DNA of 64,000 bases. Origin: Bacillota bacterium (GTDB lineage: Bacteria > Bacillota > UBA4882 > UBA8346). The stretch's first letter is position 1. Each line of letters begins with the position of its first letter. Below are positions 34,151-42,194 of the stretch, piece after piece. Under the pieces are notes generated by a model. That model was not told the origin of the DNA, did not search any database, and saw only the letters and a program-made list of their open reading frames with translations. Position numbers and translations under genes: made by a program. The stretch lies in contig JAEVYU010000016.1 of NCBI GenBank assembly GCA_023392595.1, positions 1-64,000 of the forward strand, written 5' to 3'.

Positions 34151-36385
34151 ATGGAATTTTCAAATGTCTTTCTATGGTGGCTTTATATTCTAGGGATCGG
34201 TTTTATTTTTTTACCGATAACCGTAAAAATTTTTACCGGATTTTATGATCGCGGGTATCTGTTTTCCAAAACCCTCGGGATTGCCATATCCGCCTATTTG
34301 TTATGGCTGTTTTCCTCTTTAAAGGTCATTCCTTTTTTCCGTATATCCATTTTCGGAATCTTGCTTTTGATTTTGGGAGTGAGCCTTTGGGCCCGCGCCA
34401 TCCCAACCTGGAAATCCTTATGTAAATCCAAGGAGTTCATGAAGATAATGGCGGCGGAAGAATTGCTCTTTCTGACGGCGATGATTGGATGGTCGTTCAT
34501 CCGGGGTCTGCGGCCCGAGATCTATGGCCTGGAAAAATTCATGGATTTTGGATTTGTGAATTCGATTCTACGAACTGCCTATATGCCGCCAAGGGATATC
34601 TGGTATGCCGGAGAATCCATCAATTACTACTATTTTGGACATTTTGTCTGTGCCTTCCTTACCAAATTAAGCGGGATAGACCCGGCAGTGACCTATAACC
34701 TGATGATTGCGACCTTGTTTGCGTTTTGTCTGGGGCTGAGTTTTTCCATCACCTCCAATCTGATTTACATCGGTTGTGGTCAGAAATGGTGGAAGACTGT
34801 GTCCGGGGGAGTTCTTTCATCGTTGCTGCTTTCCTTGGGCAGTAACCTTCATCCCTTTATTTATGGGGTTGGGTTGCCTTGGCTTAAAAATCACGGCTTA
34901 TATAATGGCGCGCTCAAAGCTTATTACTATCCGGATTCAACCCGTTTTATCGGATATGATCCTCCGACCCACGACAAGACCATTCATGAATTCCCTTCCT
35001 ATTCATTTGTCGTTGCCGACCTTCATGCTCATGTATCCGATATCCCTTTTGTTTTAACAATTTTGGCTCTTTTAATGGCTTTGGTTTTCCGCTTGACAAT
35101 CAAGAGGGAAAATCGGAATGAGACCCCCTTCGAAAACGCATGCCGCTTTTCCTTGAAAATCCCTATTCAAAAGAAGATTTCCGGGATATTGACATCATGC
35201 AAGGGCTTTTGTCAGAATTATTTAGGGCCGGAAGTGATTCTCATCGGTTTTTTCCTGGCTTTCTTTCAAATGACCAACTTTTGGGATTTGCCGATTTATT
35301 TGGTGATTTCGATGGTTGTTATTTTATATGTCAATATGATACGCTTTCAATTTAAAGCACCCGTTGGAAAATACACGGCCATCCAGTGTTTTTTATTATT
35401 ATTCCTGCTGAAAATCTTAACCTTTCCCTTTAGGATTCAAAATACCACCCAGGGAATCGGCCTAACTACCGCCCACAGTCCTCTCTATCAATTATTGGTG
35501 CTCTGGGGCTACCAATTACTATTCGGGCTGGCTTTTTTACTGTTTTTATATTTCCAATACAAGGATGATCAAAAAAACCTCCCGGAGAGAGCGGAAAAGT
35601 CATCATTCCACTGGCGAAGTTTCTTAGGCCGCTTGACTTCCGCCGATGCCTTCTGCCTGATTATCATTCTGGCGGCAGCGGGTTTAATCCTCGTGCCGGA
35701 ATGGGTATATGTAAAAGATATTTACAGTGGCGATTTTAAAAGAGCCAACACCATGTTTAAACTGACTTTTCAGACCTTTATATTGTTCGCCCTGGCAATA
35801 GGGTATATTTATTTTCGAATCTCCGCCAAGCCAAAATCATTTTTCCACCGGGCGATCCTGAAGCTTCCGTTATTGTTGTTGATAAGCCTACCCCTGATCT
35901 ACCCATACTTTAGCGTGATTCAAGGCTATTACGGAAAACCGGAATTAAAACGTTATGCTGGACTGGATGGCGTCCAATTTCTTAAACAACGCGATTATAA
36001 TGACTATCAAGGAATCCTGTGGCTAAAACATCATGTAGAAGGCCAGCCAGCCATTTTGGAAGCCAATGGGGACAGTTACAGCGATTACGGGCGAGTTTCA
36101 ATGGCAACCGGACTCCCAACAATCCTGGGCTGGTATGTTCATGAATGGTTATGGCGGGGAACCCCCGACGGCGCGAATCAACGGGTGATGGAAGTGAGCA
36201 CCGTATACGAATCCGATAATCTCATGATGACCCGCGATATTTTAAGGAAATATAAAATCCAATATATCATCGTTGGAGAGCTGGAACGGAGAAAATTTAT
36301 CCATCTTAATCTGGGGAAACTGATGAGTCTGGGAAAAGTGGTTTTTCAATCTCCTGGCACCAGTATTATTCAGGTTCTTTATTAA
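34151..36385 (+). CDS. DUF2298 polytopic membrane protein (GT-C-like)
   Basis: 744 aa from the ATG at 34151, four bases after AGGAGGA. About 15 hydrophobic segments. YGLEKFMDFGFVNSILRT, MPPRDIWYAGESINYYYFGH and FPSYSFVVADLHAHVSD match the core of DUF2298, a family related to membrane GT-C glycosyltransferases and used by some Bacillota and Chloroflexota. The conserved acidic and His residues in outer loops could form a catalytic site. The C-terminal ~110 residues are soluble (GILWLKHHVEGQPAILEANG). No neighbouring gene shows the substrate. Confidence 0.82.
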   Translation: MEFSNVFLWWLYILGIGFIFLPITVKIFTGFYDRGYLFSKTLGIAISAYLLWLFSSLKVIPFFRISIFGILLLILGVSLWARAIPTWKSLCKSKEFMKIMAAEELLFLTAMIGWSFIRGLRPEIYGLEKFMDFGFVNSILRTAYMPPRDIWYAGESINYYYFGHFVCAFLTKLSGIDPAVTYNLMIATLFAFCLGLSFSITSNLIYIGCGQKWWKTVSGGVLSSLLLSLGSNLHPFIYGVGLPWLKNHGLYNGALKAYYYPDSTRFIGYDPPTHDKTIHEFPSYSFVVADLHAHVSDIPFVLTILALLMALVFRLTIKRENRNETPFENACRFSLKIPIQKKISGILTSCKGFCQNYLGPEVILIGFFLAFFQMTNFWDLPIYLVISMVVILYVNMIRFQFKAPVGKYTAIQCFLLLFLLKILTFPFRIQNTTQGIGLTTAHSPLYQLLVLWGYQLLFGLAFLLFLYFQYKDDQKNLPERAEKSSFHWRSFLGRLTSADAFCLIIILAAAGLILVPEWVYVKDIYSGDFKRANTMFKLTFQTFILFALAIGYIYFRISAKPKSFFHRAILKLPLLLLISLPLIYPYFSVIQGYYGKPELKRYAGLDGVQFLKQRDYNDYQGILWLKHHVEGQPAILEANGDSYSDYGRVSMATGLPTILGWYVHEWLWRGTPDGANQRVMEVSTVYESDNLMMTRDILRKYKIQYIIVGELERRKFIHLNLGKLMSLGKVVFQSPGTSIIQVLY

Positions 36386-36474
36386 ATCCTACCGGCAGGA
36401 CTTTCTCGCTGCCCCCGGTGACTACTTCAATGAGATTGAAGGAGACCGAGAGCCGCCAGAGGGTAAAGGCTATT

Positions 36475-37149
36475 TCATTTTAGCGATAGATACAATCCCT
36501 TATCCTGTCTCCATTCGGCGTAAAAAACATCACCAGGTTCCTTTACTCCCTGGGTTTTAAGCTGTTCGTAAAGCCAGGACAGATTGAAGCCGCTGGCCTT
36601 TAAATTATCCATTAAAACTTTTCCATCACTTATCAATGTGACAGCTAAAAAAACAGGGATATCCGGCAAGTTTAGGTCCTTCCGGGTCGGGGAGGCTTGC
36701 GGCGAATTCTTAAGGACACTGAGTGAACCGTTCATTTCCAGAATTGCGTATTTGACTTCGGTCATGGAAAAAACATCTTTCTGGCGGAGTAAATTTAATA
36801 ACTGGTTAAGGTTTAACTTGTTACGTTTTAATTGATGGTGATCAATCCGGCCTTCCCGGATGACGATCGACGGATTTCCTTCGAAGAAACCGCGCATGGA
36901 AAGAAATTTTTCTGCCAGCAACTCAAAAAAATAGATCAGAACTCCCCATAAAAGAATCGGGTAGAGCATCATCAAAGATCCGGTCTTTTCATCATAGACT
37001 GCATGAACGAATATTTCGCCCATTACAATGGAAGAAATAAAATCAAAGGGCGTAATTTGACTAATCTGCGTTTTGCCTAACAGCTTCGTAATGAACAACA
37101 TCAAAAAGAGACCGATGAAGATTCTCGCGCTAACAATCCAGATATCCAT
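36475..37149 (-). CDS. DUF421 (YetF-type) membrane protein 1
   Basis: 224 aa. Three N-terminal spans (~5-80) containing ITPFDFISSIVMGE, the family hallmark, and a soluble alpha/beta part with GNPSIVIREGRIDHHQLKRN and VKYAILEMNGSLSVLK. This is the standard YetF layout. A second DUF421 gene is divergently transcribed 211 bp away. Function in this family is not settled; spore and germination roles are suggested for some Bacillus members. Confidence 0.85.
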   Translation of the reverse strand: MDIWIVSARIFIGLFLMLFITKLLGKTQISQITPFDFISSIVMGEIFVHAVYDEKTGSLMMLYPILLWGVLIYFFELLAEKFLSMRGFFEGNPSIVIREGRIDHHQLKRNKLNLNQLLNLLRQKDVFSMTEVKYAILEMNGSLSVLKNSPQASPTRKDLNLPDIPVFLAVTLISDGKVLMDNLKASGFNLSWLYEQLKTQGVKEPGDVFYAEWRQDKGLYLSLK

Positions 37150-37360
37150 TTTTTCTCCTCAAAATTTGGCAGTCGACGACTCAACCACTACCGGCTAAAA
37201 ACCGGTTGTTGAGACAGTCATCAGAGAATGACTCCGATTTCCATATGGCCCCGCCATCATTAACCATGACGGAGTTGGGTATTCTAATCGTATCCAAAAT
37301 CCGATAAATAATCCTTGGAACTGTCGGATCAACAAATGAAGGGATTAGGGGGTAACTTCT

Positions 37361-38071
37361 TTGGACCAGCTACGCTTGGTAATTTGGAAATCAATTTTAA
37401 TCTACTTTCTACTGCTTATCCTGACACGTTTTATTGGCAAAAAGGTTCTCTCTCAGCTAACCTATTTTGACTTCGTCATTGGGATAACCGTTGGAACCAT
37501 CGGCGGAGCTTATGTGGTAGAGATAGTAAAGGGGGCATGGGTACTCATCAGTCCGTTAATCCTGGCTATCTGTACGGTTCTGACAGGGATTATCACTATG
37601 AAAAGCCTTCATTTAAGGAAACTAATTGAAGGAGAACCGGTGGTGGTCATTGAAAACGGCAGGATTTTAGAAAATAACATGCGTAAACTTCGCTATCATG
37701 TGGATGATCTAGAGATGCAACTTCGTGAACAGGGGGTATTCAATATTTCAGAGGTTGAGTTTGCAGTTTTGGAGCCCCATGGTGAGCTCAGCATCCTCAA
37801 AAAATCTCAAAACCTCCCATTAACGCCAAAAGACCTCCACCTCGCTACCCAATACCAAGGAATGAGCTCCGAGTTAATTAAAGATGGTGATGTGATCGAG
37901 CAAAACTTGCGCCAAAACAATCTATCATTCGCTTGGCTTTACCAGGAGCTGCGTAAAAACAATATTCCTGATATTTCCGGTATTGTCTTGGCTTCTCTCG
38001 GCACAGACGGCAAATTATTTATTGATAAACAAAATGACTCTCTACAATATGTCCAGAAAATTGAGGATTAA
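37361..38071 (+). CDS. DUF421 (YetF-type) membrane protein 2
   Basis: 236 aa, start TTG with GGGGGT about eight bases upstream. Three N-terminal spans, LTYFDFVIGITVGTIGG, then EGEPVVVIENGRILENNMRK and VEFAVLEPHGELSILKKSQN. It is a paralogue of the divergent neighbour, with the same domain order but low identity by eye. The shared 211-bp region contains a small ACCGGC..ACCGGT-type inverted repeat and presumably both promoters. The two may form a hetero-oligomer. Confidence 0.84.
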   Translation: MDQLRLVIWKSILIYFLLLILTRFIGKKVLSQLTYFDFVIGITVGTIGGAYVVEIVKGAWVLISPLILAICTVLTGIITMKSLHLRKLIEGEPVVVIENGRILENNMRKLRYHVDDLEMQLREQGVFNISEVEFAVLEPHGELSILKKSQNLPLTPKDLHLATQYQGMSSELIKDGDVIEQNLRQNNLSFAWLYQELRKNNIPDISGIVLASLGTDGKLFIDKQNDSLQYVQKIED

Positions 38072-38132
38072 TTGGTTGGCACTCCGGCTTCCCAATCGCA
38101 CCAGCGGTCATCCGAGACTTCACGGTTTCCCG

Positions 38133-39227
38133 TTATTCATTAAATCCCTCCAAAGCAACCCGCCGGATTTCCTTATGGGAAAGATTTGCCAGTCCCATCT
38201 TTTCTACGGTCCGTCCATCATTCCAATAATCACAACCACTCATGACCCCCGCCAAATGAATAAGATGCTTGATGGCAGGAGTGGCCACCCCCAACAAATC
38301 TCCCAGTGACGAAATGGGAACCAGACTCATGGGTACATCTTCCCAAAGATAACGGTGATCCATCGTGGGTGGGGCATAAATGTCTTTATAGCCGATATTA
38401 TTTTTGATTGCATCATATAAAGTCTTCCCATGAGCATCATAGGCGATATAAAGCCACTCCCTGGCGGTCATGGCTTTAAAACCCAAAGCAGCCGCAACCG
38501 CAACCCTTTCTTGATCAAGCCTTTCCAAGATTGTTGCCACGGCCTTGGTAATCCCTTCAAAATAAAACTGAAAGTCTCCGCGGGTCGACTCAATCCGGGC
38601 CGCGTTTAACACCATCAACGCCGGATGAAATATCGCTCCGATGTTGTCCAATCCGGTTTTGACCACGTTATCTCCGGGGACAAATTGAGGAAACACCTCA
38701 TGAACAACCTTAATCAGTTCCACAGTTTGATAACCTGGAAGCGCCGCTAGGGGTACGGAATTCTTAACATTGAAAATTTTTACCTGCGCCGGGTTGGTAT
38801 TGCGGCAAGCGTACAAGAGAGTTTGGGCTTCGGCGATCATGATTTTTTTCTTTACGTCCCGTTCCTTTAGGACTTGGCGGAACTCAAAAACTCCCCCGGT
38901 ACGCCCGGGGTTCAAAATTATCAATTGCCCGTCTTGTAAATAAGGGGCCACCTGAGTCGCCATATAATGGTGGGCATTGGCCGGAACCACAATCATGATC
39001 ACATTGGCGTCATTTACGACCTCCGCCATCTCGGAAGATGCCAGTTGCACCTTTCCAAACCCCTCGATTTCCCCAACCAACTCAATTCCGCCCGCTACTT
39101 CTATGGGTTCAAGCCGGAATGGGCTACGGTTGAACATCTTGACAGGAAACCCCATCAAGCCTAAATGTCCGGCCATTGCCATTCCACCATGCCCGGCACC
39201 TAAAACCGCAAACCGCAGCTGGTTCAT
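38133..39227 (-). CDS. Opine/nopaline dehydrogenase-family NAD(P)-dependent oxidoreductase
   Basis: 364 aa. Rossmann motif AVLGAGHGGMAMAGHLGLMG at the N terminus. The C-terminal catalytic domain has NIGAIFHPALMVLNAARIES and a His in the DHRYLWEDVPMSLVPISSLG region (split here as DHRYLWEDVP / MSLVPISSLG). Relatives reductively join an amino acid to a 2-oxo acid (octopine, nopaline and staphylopine-type enzymes) or act on 2-oxo acids alone. No nicotianamine-synthase-like or metallophore export gene is nearby, so a metallophore role is not supported. Good ribosome site GGAGGG before the ATG. Confidence 0.82.
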   Translation of the reverse strand: MNQLRFAVLGAGHGGMAMAGHLGLMGFPVKMFNRSPFRLEPIEVAGGIELVGEIEGFGKVQLASSEMAEVVNDANVIMIVVPANAHHYMATQVAPYLQDGQLIILNPGRTGGVFEFRQVLKERDVKKKIMIAEAQTLLYACRNTNPAQVKIFNVKNSVPLAALPGYQTVELIKVVHEVFPQFVPGDNVVKTGLDNIGAIFHPALMVLNAARIESTRGDFQFYFEGITKAVATILERLDQERVAVAAALGFKAMTAREWLYIAYDAHGKTLYDAIKNNIGYKDIYAPPTMDHRYLWEDVPMSLVPISSLGDLLGVATPAIKHLIHLAGVMSGCDYWNDGRTVEKMGLANLSHKEIRRVALEGFNE

Positions 39228-39602
39228 GCAGGTCCCTCCTTTGCCCCCGAACTTTTCGATAGTGTTTTAGGGTGAGATTAAGAGATATTTTAAAACCGTC
39301 GATTGCGCGACTTATTCAAGGAGGTAGCATTCCAATCAAGGAGATCATTTCATAAAGAGGCAGAAAGATGCAAGTTGTAGGTTATATTAGGTTATATAGG
39401 TTATGCGCTGTCACCTATGATCATTCCAATTGGATTCCATTTAAAAACTATTCTTGATAACTTTGACAAATCCTCTATTCGGTTCCGGATAAAATTTTAC
39501 TCTCATATCGGGCTATCCGCGCGAAAAATTAAAGACGCAAACTCCACCAAAGGAGAGGGGCGGAGAATTGTTGGCGCGCGGTTTGGTTTCGAAAGGGTCT
39601 TC
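39228..39602. other. Gene-free interval with a short TAGGTTATA repeat
   Basis: 375 bp between the opine-dehydrogenase-like and LysM genes. It contains three close copies of TAGGTTAT (39377-39405) and nothing else I can name. Short open frames here lack ribosome sites. Confidence 0.4.
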
Positions 39603-39604
39603 AT

Positions 39605-39637
39605 TAAAAAGGATGCCTTCCATTAAAAAAGGCATCC
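39605..39637 (-). terminator. Rho-independent terminator of the LysM gene
   Basis: GGATGCCTT and AAGGCATCC form a 9-bp stem with a 9-nt loop on the minus strand, followed by TTTTTAAT. It lies 9 bp past the stop codon. Confidence 0.85.
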
Positions 39638-39645
39638 ACAAATTT

Positions 39646-39975
39646 TCAATAGTAAGGATAATAAGGATCGTACGGGTAGGGATAGGGCTCATAATAAGGT
39701 CTTCTATATCCATACGGGTAACGTCCGTAAGGCCTTCCATAATAAGGGCGACGCCCATATCCTCCCCGGCCGCCGCGGTCAGGTCCCGGCCTGCCTCCAG
39801 GCCGCTGTGAAGCATAAACCGGTAAGTTAATAACCTGCCCAGCATATAATTGATTGGGATCGAGATTGGCATTAACTGCCATGATATCTTCTACGGAAAC
39901 GCTTAATTCGTCCGCCAAATCCCAAAGAGTGTCCTCCGGCTGGATGACATATTCATACCCAGAGTTCATCGACAT
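39646..39975 (-). CDS. LysM protein with Gly/Tyr/Pro/Arg-rich tail (possible spore-coat protein)
   Basis: 109 aa from the ATG at 39975, preceded by GAGGTG at six bases. No signal peptide. One LysM domain (~10-55: YVIQPEDTLWDLADELSVSV, then IMAVNANLDPNQLYAGQVINLP with the first segment ending at Val). The second half is RPGGRPGPDRGGRGGYGRRP-type sequence ending in PYPYDPYYPYY. A LysM module with a Tyr/Gly-rich tail and no signal recalls spore-coat proteins that assemble from the mother cell (SafA-like context in Bacillus). That role is inferred. Confidence 0.72.
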   Translation of the reverse strand: MSMNSGYEYVIQPEDTLWDLADELSVSVEDIMAVNANLDPNQLYAGQVINLPVYASQRPGGRPGPDRGGRGGYGRRPYYGRPYGRYPYGYRRPYYEPYPYPYDPYYPYY

Positions 39976-40047
39976 ATATTTCACCTCGTCAAACTTATTG
40001 GCTAAGGTTTTTAGCAATATATCTTATGTACTAAGGTGAAAGTAAGC

Positions 40048-40053
40048 ATTATA
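40048..40053 (-). promoter_or_regulatory. Candidate -10 element for the LysM gene
   Basis: Consensus TATAAT on the minus strand, 73 bp before the LysM start. The -35 region (TTATTT, 16 bp upstream) is weak. A sporulation sigma site could not be recognised. Confidence 0.35.
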
Positions 40054-40180
40054 CGAAAAGCATAATTTCAAATAACGGAAAAAACGTCCTCTAAATAAGC
40101 ACTCAATGATTGTGAACGTTTTACTTAAGTTGAGCATATATTCGCCATTTCTGATTGCCGTTTATTTATGATACGCTCTA

Positions 40181-40792
40181 CTAGTCCTTGCAGGAAAGCT
40201 GGACTTCACAGATGCCCTCATGGTTAAATGTCACATCCATCACTTCGATGCACCCGACAACGTATGGAAAGTCGTCCCATCTGATAAAATTAATCTTTTC
40301 GATAGCGGGCGAAACCAGCACCGAATTGATAATGGTTATCATGATAACATGATTTTCACTTTCCGTATATTTAACAATCACCTTATCCTCAATCAAGGTT
40401 AAATCGTCGGTCTTGGTACTACTGGAAATTGCAAAACTTCCGATTTGCCCGCTGCTTGAAACGTCAATCACCGGAATGAACTTATTTCCTACTCTTTCAT
40501 TGCCGGAACGCGTTATGACGCCTTTTTTCATTTGGACGATATTTCTCAAGGCATCACAAAAAGCAGCCACAAAAGCCTTCTGTCTATCAATCACGATTCC
40601 CAAGTCGGCCCCATGGCCCACAATACATATTTCATCACTGGTTTCTTTGAGAATTCCTGAATTGACAGGGCTTGTTTTGGCCAAATCCGGTCCTTTGATC
40701 GGGATTTGCTGGTCCGGAAAAACCGTATAACCTAAACTGCTCAATAAAATAAAAATAATCTCTAAAATGATTAAAATCGATATTCTTTTCAT
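40181..40792 (-). CDS. Exported protein of unknown function
   Basis: 203 aa with an N-terminal signal/anchor (MKRISILIILEIIFILLSSL). The mature part includes IVGHGADLGIVIDRQKAFVA, then AFCDALRNIVQMKKGV. That stretch resembles the ageing helix of LPP20/FlgO-like exported domains, in which residues alternate with Ala and Asp, but the match is weak. The rest is predicted beta-rich. It stands alone; a ribosome site before the ATG is poor (GGGGAAAAA). Confidence 0.6.
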   Translation of the reverse strand: MKRISILIILEIIFILLSSLGYTVFPDQQIPIKGPDLAKTSPVNSGILKETSDEICIVGHGADLGIVIDRQKAFVAAFCDALRNIVQMKKGVITRSGNERVGNKFIPVIDVSSSGQIGSFAISSSTKTDDLTLIEDKVIVKYTESENHVIMITIINSVLVSPAIEKINFIRWDDFPYVVGCIEVMDVTFNHEGICEVQLSCKD

Positions 40793-40969
40793 TTTTTCCC
40801 CGTATGAACCCGATTGCCATTCTGTAATAATGAATTGTAGCGTTGGCCGTTCTGTACAACCGTCGTTTTCGTTTTAAAAGAATCTTTGACTTAGTTTCGA
40901 GCAACACTTGATGAATCCTGCATCGATTACTAAATATTTTCCATGAAAGACTTTGAACGATGATGGAGG

Positions 40970-41156
40970 ATTTTGAAAAAACCGCGAGTCCACCTTCAGG
41001 AAAATCAAGACCTGCGGATTGCAGTAAGGGAGGGATAGTCCCTTTATTGGCGGCCAATTGATTTCGGATAACCTGAAATACCCTTTCGCTGATAATACTG
41101 AACCCTCCGTAAACATTCTTAAGAGCCTGAACAAGTTCGCCCGGAGTGATATCCAT
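40970..41156 (-). pseudogene. Possible gene fragment upstream of the exported protein
   Basis: A minus-strand frame begins at 41156 with MDITPGELVQALKNVYGGFS and is protein-like for about 60 residues. It then turns into basic, low-quality sequence that later overlaps the next gene in another frame. No ribosome site is visible. It looks like a truncated or frameshifted gene start. I do not recognise a family. Confidence 0.25.
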
Positions 41157-41187
41157 ATCAGGAAATAACTTTTTTATCTCACCCTAT

Positions 41188-41216
41188 AAAAAAATCAGCT
41201 TTTCACTGATTTTTTT
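41188..41216. terminator. Bidirectional rho-independent terminator after speE
   Basis: ATCAG and CTGAT form the core stem with a 7-nt loop, flanked by AAAAAA and TTTTTTT. It lies about 40 bp past the spermidine synthase stop. Confidence 0.75.
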
Positions 41217-41257
41217 AATACGATCATTCTATTGTTTTTCGGGTATCCGAAATCCTA

Positions 41258-42091
41258 TCATTTTCCTTCGATGAGTTGCTCCACAAACCTTGGTAATTGA
41301 AAAGCGCCGAAATGAAGTCCCGGGGTATAATACTTCGTTTCCAAAGCCGGAAATTGTTCGGACTTTATTTCCAACGGGTCGTATTTTTTGCTCGCCAAGG
41401 TAAAACTCCATAAACCCGATGGATATGTCGGGATACTTGCTGTATAAAGCCGCTTGATTGGAAATACTCCTTTTAAATTTCCGTGGATCATTTGGATCAC
41501 ATCCTGGTTCACAAAGGGAGACTCACTCTGGGCCACCATAATACCGTCCGCTGTCAACGCCTGGTGGACATCCTGGTAGAATTCGCGGCTAAAAAGACCG
41601 ACAGCCGGTCCAATCGGTTCCGTGGAATCAATAATGATTACATCATATTGATTTTTATGCTCCCGGACGTGAGCCACCCCATCGCCAATCGCCAACTTCA
41701 CCCTGGCATCGGTTAATGCTCCGGCGATGCCCGGCAGGTATTGCCGGCTGACCTCCACCACCCGGTTGTCGATTTCGGCCAAAACCGCTTCTGCCACAGT
41801 TTTATGTTTCAATATTTCCCGGATAACTCCGCCATCGCCGCCTCCAACCACCAAAACTTTTTTCGGGTTGGGATGGGTATTTAAAGCAACATGACTAATC
41901 ATTTCATGATATACGAATTCATCTGCCTCCGTGGTCATAACCATCCCATCCAGCACCAGCATTTTGCCGAATTGAAGGGTATCAATGACTGCCATATCCT
42001 GATATTCGGTTTGTTCCGTATGCAAGGTCCGGGTTATTTTACAGGAAAAGCCCAGATTCGGAGTTTGCTTCTCAGTGTACCAAAGTTCCAT
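41258..42091 (-). CDS. speE: Spermidine synthase (polyamine aminopropyltransferase)
   Basis: 277 aa, the normal length. It transfers the aminopropyl group of decarboxylated S-adenosylmethionine to putrescine. Motifs: VLDGMVMTTEADEFVYHEM (substrate region), VVGGGDGGVIREILKH (SAM-binding), LAEID and IIDSTEPIGPAVGLFS. The last has Glu where the common form has Asp-Ser-Thr-Asp. Ribosome site GAGGAG before the ATG. No speD or arginine decarboxylase gene is in the window, so the donor must come from elsewhere. Related aminopropyltransferases (thermospermine, N-carboxyaminopropyl agmatine) are harder to exclude. Confidence 0.92.
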   Translation of the reverse strand: MELWYTEKQTPNLGFSCKITRTLHTEQTEYQDMAVIDTLQFGKMLVLDGMVMTTEADEFVYHEMISHVALNTHPNPKKVLVVGGGDGGVIREILKHKTVAEAVLAEIDNRVVEVSRQYLPGIAGALTDARVKLAIGDGVAHVREHKNQYDVIIIDSTEPIGPAVGLFSREFYQDVHQALTADGIMVAQSESPFVNQDVIQMIHGNLKGVFPIKRLYTASIPTYPSGLWSFTLASKKYDPLEIKSEQFPALETKYYTPGLHFGAFQLPRFVEQLIEGK

Positions 42092-42194
42092 TTAAATCTC
42101 CTCATTCAAATATTTTTCTGCCGGAATGATTGCCTGAATTTCTCGTTTAGCCGACTGTAAATGAGTATAACAAATTATTGGCCAAAAATAAATA

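Noticed and set aside
38133..39227. Opine metallophore cluster
   Set aside because: Only the dehydrogenase is present; no nicotianamine-synthase-like or export gene is nearby.
40635..41156. Full 173-codon minus-strand frame
   Set aside because: Its second half overlaps the signal-peptide gene in another frame and is basic low-quality sequence; only the first ~60 codons look protein-like.
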